Below the pieces are notes generated by a model, which was given only the letters and a program-made list of their open reading frames with translations, was not told where the DNA came from and did not search any database. From assembly GCA_046545815.1 (NCBI GenBank), contig JBKGZA010000064.1:1-15456 (forward strand): a stretch of DNA of 15,456 nt. The letters are read 5' to 3'. Position numbers and translations under genes: made by a program. This document shows positions 7,346 to 13,807 of this stretch, piece by piece; the stretch's first letter is position 1; each line of letters starts with the position of its first letter. The DNA comes from JAGXLC01 sp046545815 (GTDB lineage Bacteria > Bacteroidota > Bacteroidia > Bacteroidales > UBA12077).

Positions 7346-9549
7346 TCAGAAGTTTCTGTTTCTGTCATCCTGAAATTTGTAAGGTGCTCAGTAACAGAAA
7401 AATCATACCCGGGATATTCATAAATGGGCATCCTTTCTTCTGTCTCACCCAAAGAATAACCCCACAGGCTCGCGTATTCAGCAGTATCTTCTCCCATGTC
7501 CTCCAACTGATCCATATAGTCAGATATCGACTTTGACTCCACGATCATGATGTCACCCATTTTATTGATAACCGGACTGTGTCTTCGGGTATGATCGTGG
7601 TCAAAGCTTAATATCCTTCTGCCTTCGCGGGTTATTCCCACTGTTCTAAATGTAAGGCTTTTTCCAACTCCTGGCATATTCAGTACATTCCGGTCGGTCC
7701 CGATAAACGGGGCGTCTTCATCTTCTAAAAGCTCGTGAATGTAATGCCTGATTTCTGAGGCTTTATCCGGAAACTTTCTGATTATGTCATAGTTTCTTTG
7801 AGAAACTTGTCCAATTTTCTTTTCTTCAATCTGCTCCTGGATGGAGCGTGCGTTGGTAGCAAAATTGTGTTGGTTTTCCATAAAACCTTTTACTGAGAAG
7901 GTATAATAAGGCAAAACCCCTATTCTGTTAAGCATTGTCCGTAATTTTGCAGCATGCCCACGTCTGGAAGCAGCAGCAGTAAAAACCTGCTGATTGGTGA
8001 CGATCCATCCGGCTGTAATAAGCTTTTCTACTGCCTCTTTGGCTTCGGGGGTCACTTCCATAGCGGTTTCAAAATGGGTTTGTATCACGAACTGCTTAAT
8101 ACCAATATCTGAAGTTTTTTCCTTAAACTCCGATAATATATTAATTAATGAATCGTCAATTCTCTGAGGAATATAGATAGGTAAACGGGTTCCCAGTCGT
8201 ACCCTAACCATCTCGGCATATTTTTCCCCATCTGCTCTTGATTCATTGTCTTCCTTTTTCTTCAAAGCCATTTCATATACTGCATCCAGTATCTTCTTTA
8301 GGGATTTATCAGCACTCATCAAAGCATCACCCCCAGTAATCAGAATATCTCGCAACTGTGAGTCGTTACGAAAATATTCCATCAGCCTATGCAGTTTATC
8401 CGGCCATGACTCTCTGGGTTTTAGATTTTCCAAATTGAAATTGAGATTTCCCCGCTGGAAATCATACATTCTCTGACAAGAAGTGCATAAACCTCCACAT
8501 GCCCGCCCCATGGAATCAGGAATCAGTATGGCCACTTCCGGATACCTGCGATGGATATTATGTCCTTCAGGAAGTAACCAGCCGGCAACATTGGGTTTAC
8601 CGGATTCAACAATATCTTCCTTTTCCCATGCAACAATATGGCCAAATTCATTAACGAGTTGTCTGCTGTAAATGACATAGTCCCTGATGACCTGATCGGC
8701 TGCAATAAATTTGCTGTTTGTCCTGGTATCCAATAAGGATAAATAATATGGATTGACAAAAAAAGGGATTCCTGCCTCCCTGGCCTCATAAAGGACATCC
8801 ATGGTATCCGGATCAAGAGAATAATCGAGCATTTCATTCAGCAGTTCCGGTGAACGGATGGCCATCTTGAGGTGGAAAAGTTTTGAATTCCACCACTCCA
8901 GCATCTTATTGAATTTTTTATCATGGCTCCAGGAAGGTTCCAATTCCAGGAATGATCCGCTGATTTCACCTTCATCAATTTTCCGGATAAAAATATTGAG
9001 TATGCGGTTTCTGTTTTCCTGCCTGATTTTTACAATCTCTTGATCAAGGCCTGAGGGATGGCGCTTCATCCATTCTGTTATCTTCTGTTTACCTGGAAAT
9101 TCCCTGTGACTCTTCCCGTTTATCTGACGGAAAAGATGAAGCATATCCCTGAAAAAGGGCGGTTTGCCACCACCTTTACCCTGTTTGGCAGCAAGCCATA
9201 ACGTGCGGATGGGATGATTGAAATACCTTTCACCCCTGAGATTGGGATCAACGTATTCCATCCCTTCATGGTCAATATAATCCAGAATCCGTATGGCTCC
9301 AAGCTCCTTCCACTGAAGTTTCCTGAATGCTTCCCTACCTGTAACCTCATTCGAATAATATTTCAAGGCCAAAGAATCTTCATCGATCTGATCCAGTATC
9401 CACTTTCTCAGACTGGCACAAATCTCACTTTCATCTTCTGATTCCTTCAGGATATGATCTAATTCCGGGTTCTCTTCCAAAATCAGGGCCAAAATCCTTT
9501 GGGATTTCGGATCAATCTTCACACTTTCAAATATATTTTGCTTACTCAT
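7342..9549 (-). CDS. KamA-family (lysine 2,3-aminomutase-like) radical SAM/PLP protein, extended form
   Basis: This 735-residue protein contains a lysine 2,3-aminomutase-type core. NPYYLSLLD (266-274) matches the start of the LAM core. The radical SAM CxxxCxxC is Cys351, Cys355 and Cys358, followed by Arg360, equivalent to the Arg that holds the substrate carboxylate. GGDAL (406-410), LGTRLPIYIPQRI (452-464) and QTHFETAMEVT (490-500) follow the LAM order. PGVGK (626-630) supplies the PLP-binding Lys630. The two Asp residues that bind lysine's side-chain amine in LAM correspond here to Arg529 and Asn624. Residues 1 to about 205 are an extension without a fold I recognise. After Lys630 there is no cysteine, so the LAM zinc domain is absent. 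It overlaps porQ by 4 nt. Aminomutase-like chemistry on a substrate other than lysine is my inference; no ablB-type acetyltransferase is nearby. Confidence 0.85.
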   Translation of the reverse strand: MSKQNIFESVKIDPKSQRILALILEENPELDHILKESEDESEICASLRKWILDQIDEDSLALKYYSNEVTGREAFRKLQWKELGAIRILDYIDHEGMEYVDPNLRGERYFNHPIRTLWLAAKQGKGGGKPPFFRDMLHLFRQINGKSHREFPGKQKITEWMKRHPSGLDQEIVKIRQENRNRILNIFIRKIDEGEISGSFLELEPSWSHDKKFNKMLEWWNSKLFHLKMAIRSPELLNEMLDYSLDPDTMDVLYEAREAGIPFFVNPYYLSLLDTRTNSKFIAADQVIRDYVIYSRQLVNEFGHIVAWEKEDIVESGKPNVAGWLLPEGHNIHRRYPEVAILIPDSMGRACGGLCTSCQRMYDFQRGNLNFNLENLKPRESWPDKLHRLMEYFRNDSQLRDILITGGDALMSADKSLKKILDAVYEMALKKKEDNESRADGEKYAEMVRVRLGTRLPIYIPQRIDDSLINILSEFKEKTSDIGIKQFVIQTHFETAMEVTPEAKEAVEKLITAGWIVTNQQVFTAAASRRGHAAKLRTMLNRIGVLPYYTFSVKGFMENQHNFATNARSIQEQIEEKKIGQVSQRNYDIIRKFPDKASEIRHYIHELLEDEDAPFIGTDRNVLNMPGVGKSLTFRTVGITREGRRILSFDHDHTRRHSPVINKMGDIMIVESKSISDYMDQLEDMGEDTAEYASLWGYSLGETEERMPIYEYPGYDFSVTEHLTNFRMTETETSE

Positions 9550-9590
9550 TTTAAATCATTTATTCAAACCACATCCGTTCCGTAGCACTT

Positions 9591-9622
9591 CAAAATTAAA
9601 AAAAATTGATCTTTATGAAAAA
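9591..9622 (-). promoter_or_regulatory. Candidate Bacteroidota promoter for the KamA-like gene and porQ
   Basis: On the minus strand TAATTTTG (9591-9598) fits the TAnnTTTG -7 consensus exactly. About 20 nt upstream lies a T-run (9618-9624) that gives TTTT in place of the -33 TTTG. It would produce a leader of about 35 nt before the ATG at 9549. It lies in the 77-nt gap after the ACP phosphodiesterase gene, so the KamA-like gene may start its own transcript. Confidence 0.35.
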
Positions 9623-9626
9623 AACG

Positions 9627-10238
9627 CTACTCCCTTGAATTCAGGGTATAACGGAGTGCGATATGGAAATGTCTTTTCACGTGTTCTATCAGTTCGGGAA
9701 AAAATAATAAAAAGTTCTGATTAAAAAGTTCATAATGCACGGATAAAATATGCAGAGCATTATCGGTTTTGTCTGGTAAAGAAGTATGTTGTGACATTAT
9801 CCTGAGTGCTTCTCCCACTCCTTCCATTTCCCCATATGACGAAAGTCTTTTCCGGTCAATCATTCGGGGAACAAACGATTGTACCGGTGGTGGCAATATC
9901 TGAAATTTACTCCTAAGGATCTGATGAAAATCGTTCACAAACACATCAAGGGACAGCTCTGAAAATTGATGCCAATTGAGGGTCAGAAAGTGGTCATAAA
10001 AAACATCCAGCACGATCCCTGAATATTTATGATATACAGGTTGGAGTAACTTTTTAGCCTTCCGCGGGGTTTTGTGACGATCGGTAAAACTATCAATATT
10101 TCTATGAAGGAGTATACCTTTTTGTATGGGTTCACGATAATTCAGATAACGCTTACCCTTCACATAATCTCCTATGAAATTTCCGACTTTCACCAATTCA
10201 TTGTCACCGGACAAATATATATGCGCCAATAAATTCAT
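9627..10238 (-). CDS. ACP phosphodiesterase (AcpH) family protein
   Basis: This 203-residue protein belongs to the AcpH/DUF479 family, whose E. coli member removes the 4'-phosphopantetheine group from acyl carrier protein. The N-terminus MNLLAHIYLSGDNELVKVGN followed by FIGDYVKG (21-28) matches the family start (MNFLAHLHLA... in E. coli). The conserved metal and active-site region is LLHRNIDSFTD (43-53) with DVFYDHFL (78-85), giving an HD-like set of His45, Asp49, Asp78, Asp82 and His83. A mostly helical C-terminus follows. It is the first gene of the minus-strand block and is divergent from the cDPG synthetase-like gene. Bacteroidota homologues are widespread, but I know of no direct test of activity in this phylum, so the biochemical role is assigned by family only. 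Confidence 0.85.
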   Translation of the reverse strand: MNLLAHIYLSGDNELVKVGNFIGDYVKGKRYLNYREPIQKGILLHRNIDSFTDRHKTPRKAKKLLQPVYHKYSGIVLDVFYDHFLTLNWHQFSELSLDVFVNDFHQILRSKFQILPPPVQSFVPRMIDRKRLSSYGEMEGVGEALRIMSQHTSLPDKTDNALHILSVHYELFNQNFLLFFPELIEHVKRHFHIALRYTLNSRE

Positions 10239-10536
10239 AATGTCTTACTAATACAGACTGATCAGACCCATTTTTAGTATAAATTGTTTGACTGAATTTT
10301 CCAATTCAAAGCTAAAGGTATATTAAGGCAATGAATGCTGAAGGATTCGATACCGGCATATGTTATTAAACATTCATTAACCCAAATCCTTTGCCAACTC
10401 AACAATATCTAAAAACTCCACTTTATTGTTTTGATTTCAAAGGCTAAGTCAGTATAATAATATTTTCAGGGAATAATATAAATTTGCCTGCAATGATCCA
10501 GTTTAATGGTTAAAATATATAAAAAAATATACAGTT
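10239..10536. other. 298-nt divergent intergenic region
   Basis: This AT-rich spacer lies between the divergent acpH-like and cDPG synthetase-like genes. Toward the minus strand it holds TAGCTTTG (10307-10314), an exact -7 match without a well-spaced TTTG. Toward the plus strand it holds TAAATTTG (10479-10486). An 8-bp inverted repeat, AATGAATG (10330-10337) and CATTCATT (10371-10378), brackets 33 nt. The longest reading frame I see is a 12-codon one at about 10331, which I do not take as a gene. No RNA gene is recognisable. Confidence 0.5.
10479..10486 (+). promoter_or_regulatory. Candidate -7 element for the cDPG synthetase-like gene
   Basis: TAAATTTG is an exact match to the Bacteroidota -7 consensus TAnnTTTG and sits 50 nt before the ATG at 10537. 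No TTTG is found at the expected 19-21 nt upstream, so the call rests on one element only. Confidence 0.3.
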
Positions 10537-11877
10537 ATGGCAAAAAGAAATGTAATCATTCTTGGAGCAGCAGGAAGGGATTTTCACAATTTCAATACTT
10601 ACTTTCGTGGCAACCTGAATTTCAACGTAATGGCCTTCACTGCAACTCAAATTCCGGATATTGAAGGGAGAAAATACCCTGCCAGCCTGGCTGGTGAAGA
10701 TCTTTATCCTGAAGGCATTCCCATTTATGCAGAAAAAGATTTGCCAAAATTGATCAAAGATATGAAGATTGACGACTGCGTATTTTCATACAGTGATGTG
10801 CCCTACCAACATGTCATGAGTATTAGCTCGATAGTTCAAAATGCAGGAGCCAACTTCATGTTACTGGGTACCAAAGACACGATGATCAGGAGCTCCAAAC
10901 CGGTTATATCTGTTGGGGCCGTAAGAACAGGTTGTGGGAAAAGCCAGACCTCAAGAAAAATAATTGAAATGCTTATGGCTAAAGGATTAAGGGTAGTAGC
11001 CATCCGCCATCCTATGCCTTATGGCGATCTGGAAAAACAAAAAGTGCAAAGATTTGCCCGTCTTGAAGACCTCGAAAAACATAAATGCACCATTGAAGAG
11101 ATGGAAGAATATGAGCCCCATATAGTAAGGGGAAATGTAATTTATGCAGGGGTGGATTACGAAGCCATCCTTCGGGAAGCGGAAAATGACCCCAACGGCT
11201 GTGATGTAATCCTATGGGACGGGGGAAACAACGATTTTCCATTCTATCAGGCCGATCTGAACATTACAATAACCGATCCCCACCGTGCCGGACATGAATT
11301 GAACTATTTTCCCGGTGAAGTCAATCTAAGGCTTGCTGATGTCGTAGTGATTAACAAGATTGACAGTTCCCATCCCCAGGACATACAAACTGTAAGGGAA
11401 AACATTGCCAGAGTAAATCCCGATGCTACAGTGGTTGACGGCGCTTCGCCCATCCGGGTGGACGATCCTTCCGTCATTAAAGGGAAGCGGGTGCTTGTTG
11501 TAGAAGACGGGCCCACACTAACCCACGGAGAGATGAAGATAGGAGCAGGCACAGTAGCCGCCCGAAAATATGGAGCTTCAGAAATTATTGATCCCCGGCC
11601 TTATACCGTAGGAAAACTGAAAGAAACCTACCGGAAATATCCCGGAATCGGGTCATTGCTACCCGCTATGGGGTATGGAGATGAACAAATTAAAGACCTG
11701 GAAAAAACCATCAACAAAACAGATTGTGATTCAGTGATTATTGGCACTCCTATAGACCTGAACCGGCTTATCCATATCAAAAAGCCCAATACCAGGGTTT
11801 ATTACGACCTGGATGAAATTGGCAAGCCCGACTTGGACGATATTCTGGAAGAGTTTATACAGAAAAAAAATCTGTAA
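10537..11877 (+). CDS. Cyclic 2,3-diphosphoglycerate synthetase-family P-loop protein
   Basis: This 446-residue protein resembles archaeal cyclic 2,3-diphosphoglycerate synthetases and the many bacterial relatives labelled GTPase. The N-terminal 115 residues look like a Rossmann domain (VIILGAAGRDFHNFN, 6-20). A P-loop GAVRTGCGKS (127-136) opens the second domain, with WDGGNNDFPF (227-236) as a Walker B-like region and NKID (273-276) resembling a GTPase G4 motif. The C-terminus (about 320-440) carries GAGTVAARKYGA and a last alpha/beta stretch ending in TPIDLNRLI. The length matches the archaeal enzyme. The gene is flanked by its own -7 element and a strong terminator, so it is probably monocistronic. 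Cyclic DPG is known as a thermoprotectant of methanogens. A role in making it here is not supported by context, so I treat the function as unknown. Confidence 0.8.
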   Translation: MAKRNVIILGAAGRDFHNFNTYFRGNLNFNVMAFTATQIPDIEGRKYPASLAGEDLYPEGIPIYAEKDLPKLIKDMKIDDCVFSYSDVPYQHVMSISSIVQNAGANFMLLGTKDTMIRSSKPVISVGAVRTGCGKSQTSRKIIEMLMAKGLRVVAIRHPMPYGDLEKQKVQRFARLEDLEKHKCTIEEMEEYEPHIVRGNVIYAGVDYEAILREAENDPNGCDVILWDGGNNDFPFYQADLNITITDPHRAGHELNYFPGEVNLRLADVVVINKIDSSHPQDIQTVRENIARVNPDATVVDGASPIRVDDPSVIKGKRVLVVEDGPTLTHGEMKIGAGTVAARKYGASEIIDPRPYTVGKLKETYRKYPGIGSLLPAMGYGDEQIKDLEKTINKTDCDSVIIGTPIDLNRLIHIKKPNTRVYYDLDEIGKPDLDDILEEFIQKKNL

Positions 11878-11904
11878 AAAACGGTTTCCTTAAAATATTC
11901 CTCT

Positions 11905-11935
11905 AAAGCGGCTGCTATTCAGAGCCGCTTTTTTT
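11905..11935 (+). terminator. Rho-independent terminator of the cDPG synthetase-like gene
   Basis: A perfect 9-bp stem, AAAGCGGCT (11905-11913) and AGCCGCTTT (11923-11931), encloses a 9-nt loop and runs into seven consecutive T (11929-11935). It begins 28 nt after the stop codon. It is the clearest intrinsic terminator in the window and isolates the upstream gene from the promoter that follows. Confidence 0.92.
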
Positions 11936-11970
11936 GGCACGGTTTTTTCATAATTTAATTATAACATATC

Positions 11971-12002
11971 TTTGAATTTCATTCTATAAAGATTTATTTT
12001 TG
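11971..12002 (+). promoter_or_regulatory. Bacteroidota-type promoter for the exported-protein gene
   Basis: TTTG (11971-11974), a 20-nt spacer and TATTTTTG (11995-12002) match the Bacteroidota vegetative consensus (TTTG, 19-21 nt, TAnnTTTG) at every fixed position. The ATG is at 12025, giving a leader of roughly 15-20 nt. TATCTTTG (11967-11974) overlaps the -33 element and is also a perfect -7 sequence, so a second start site is possible. Confidence 0.7.
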
Positions 12003-12024
12003 GGATATACCAAATCAACAGATA

Positions 12025-12687
12025 ATGAGTGTTTGTTTAATAAAAATAAAATTGTTTCTCTTACTGGTTATTATTCCAGCATATCTGTTTTCCCAACAAA
12101 CTGAAGAAAATTCAAGGGATACAACAGGGCACCCCCTGGATTCATCAAAAACCAAAGAAAAAAACACTTCTGGAAAAACGGAAAAACCACGTATAGATAC
12201 GGTGAAACTTTTTAACGCCGATCCCATGTATGTCAATGTACTTAAAATTACCTCCGACAGCATTATCTATACGGAGCCGGGAGAAACCAACCTTAAAAAA
12301 CTGGACAAACAACGGGTGCATAAAATCAGATATGAATGGGGCCGGGTGGAAACGGTGAATGAATCTCCACCCAAGTATCCGGAGCGTTATGATTGGAGAA
12401 AAGTAGAAATCCTGGAAAATAAGAAGAAGACCCAAGGACTTTTTGAGATAGAAAATATACAGGCCAAAGCAAAAGGCTCTCCGCGAGGTTTTGACACTCC
12501 TAAATCCATTGAGCTCAGGGCAAGGGCTATCCTCAAAAAAAAGGCGGCCAATGTGAATGCCCAATATGTATTAATTACCAACAAAATCATTACCATTGCC
12601 TTCGGAGAAATGCCCAGCGCCACCTTAAAAGGCATTGCCTATTCCAAAGAAAATCCACAAAATGCTAATGATCAGGAGACAAAATAA
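12025..12687 (+). CDS. Exported protein of unknown function
   Basis: This 220-residue protein has a Sec signal peptide (about 1-23, hydrophobic core LFLLLVIIPAYLFS, likely cut before QQTEEN). There is no lipobox cysteine, so it should be periplasmic or outer-membrane associated. Residues 24-58 are Ser/Thr/Lys-rich and probably disordered. Residues 60-115 (VNVLKITSDSIIYTEPG, then VHKIRYEWGR) resemble the small beta-rich module common in secreted Bacteroidota proteins that describe a value, its form and its effect on 'KIrYenG', but I cannot name the family. Residues 165-206 (RAILKKKAANVNAQYVLI, then LKGIAYSK) form an alpha/beta segment like those in YbjQ- or DUF4156-type proteins. It has its own promoter and is convergent with aroB, with 20 nt between the stop codons. 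I do not recognise its function. Confidence 0.75.
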   Translation: MSVCLIKIKLFLLLVIIPAYLFSQQTEENSRDTTGHPLDSSKTKEKNTSGKTEKPRIDTVKLFNADPMYVNVLKITSDSIIYTEPGETNLKKLDKQRVHKIRYEWGRVETVNESPPKYPERYDWRKVEILENKKKTQGLFEIENIQAKAKGSPRGFDTPKSIELRARAILKKKAANVNAQYVLITNKIITIAFGEMPSATLKGIAYSKENPQNANDQETK

Positions 12688-12707
12688 AACGCCAGGCGGA
12701 CCCCTTT

Positions 12708-13784
12708 CTATTCCAGGTTATACTTGTCTATATAAAATTTCAAAGCCTCCTCTATGTTTTCCCTGCTGATATATTGATCAGTTATGGGTTCTCCGGGTCT
12801 CCTGATTAACGTAAAATTGATCTTATTGCCTCTGTTCTTTTTATCCTGTAACAAGAATTGGTAAATTTTGTCGAAATCCTTCACGGATATAGCTGCGGGG
12901 CGGTACTTCCGACTAATATAATCCGTAACCCTTCTGATGTATCGCTCATTTAGATGATGAAACTTTTCCGAAAGGTATAATTCACCTATTATACCATTGG
13001 CTACGGCTTCACCGTGTAATAGCGGCTGTTTATGGGTGAAGGCTATACTCTCGAACGCATGGCCAAGGGTATGACCGAAATTTAACACTTTCCTCAAGCC
13101 CGATTCATAAGGGTCTTTTTGCACAAAATGATTTTTTATCACCACAGATTCATAAATCAGGCGGGTTAAGGCATCTTCATCTACTTTCTCCGGTTTTACA
13201 TCCAATAAATTCTGTAAATGGGCTTCAGAGCCGATCAAACCATGTTTTAACATTTCTGCCCATCCGGCATATACCTGCCTTATATCAAGGGTTCTAAGTA
13301 AAACAGGGGAGATAAGTACATACTCCGGCTGAGAAAAGGTTCCGATATGATTTTTAAAATCGTTCAGATTAATACCCGTTTTTCCACCTACTGAGGCATC
13401 TACCATAGAAAGAAGCGTTGTTGGAATGTTGATAAACTTCATTCCTCTTTTAAATGTCGAAGCTGCGAAACTCCCGATATCCAGCAACATGCCCCCTCCA
13501 AGATTAATCATCAGAGATTCGCGGTCTGCACCATGTTGCTGTAAGAACTCCCATATTTCAACAACAGTATCTATGGTTTTTTCGGACTCGCCCTGACCAA
13601 TGTCCAAAACATGAACCTTTTTCCTACCCATCAGTTTATCAAAATAAGGAAGGCAATACTGACGGGTATTGTCGTCAGCAAGTATGAATATGTTGCCGGG
13701 TCTCATTGCATCTATAAGGGATAAGAGCTTTGACTCAATATCAGAATGAATTAAAATTTTGCTTTTAAAAGAGATTATTTGCAT
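12708..13784 (-). CDS. aroB: 3-Dehydroquinate synthase
   Basis: This 358-residue NAD- and metal-dependent enzyme converts DAHP to 3-dehydroquinate, the second step of the shikimate pathway. The NAD-binding NLGGGMLLDIG (95-105) keeps the conserved Asp102. IPTTLLSMVDASVGGKTGIN (120-139) is the family signature. Metal ligands by comparison with the Aspergillus enzyme are Glu177 in GWAEMLKHG, His238 in NFGHTLGHAFE and His257 in LLHGEAVANG. The spacing between the two His is three residues longer than in the fungal enzyme. The length is normal for bacteria. The start codon is only 23 nt from the divergent proline dehydrogenase start, so its promoter probably lies inside that gene. No other shikimate gene is in the window. 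Confidence 0.96.
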   Translation of the reverse strand: MQIISFKSKILIHSDIESKLLSLIDAMRPGNIFILADDNTRQYCLPYFDKLMGRKKVHVLDIGQGESEKTIDTVVEIWEFLQQHGADRESLMINLGGGMLLDIGSFAASTFKRGMKFINIPTTLLSMVDASVGGKTGINLNDFKNHIGTFSQPEYVLISPVLLRTLDIRQVYAGWAEMLKHGLIGSEAHLQNLLDVKPEKVDEDALTRLIYESVVIKNHFVQKDPYESGLRKVLNFGHTLGHAFESIAFTHKQPLLHGEAVANGIIGELYLSEKFHHLNERYIRRVTDYISRKYRPAAISVKDFDKIYQFLLQDKKNRGNKINFTLIRRPGEPITDQYISRENIEEALKFYIDKYNLE

Positions 13785-13807
13785 ATTTCAAAATAAAATT
13801 CAAAAAA

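Noticed and set aside
7342..9549. Plain annotation as lysine 2,3-aminomutase (kamA) for osmolyte or lysine fermentation
   Set aside because: The lysine-specific Asp pair and the zinc domain are missing, and no ablB or lysine-fermentation genes are nearby.
10331..10369. 12-codon reading frame in the divergent spacer as a small peptide gene
   Set aside because: It is too short, lies far from a plausible promoter with a proper start context, and has no supporting features.
12145..12564. Minus-strand reading frame opposite the exported-protein gene
   Set aside because: The plus-strand frame has a promoter, a signal peptide and a natural C-terminus; the antisense frame has none of these.
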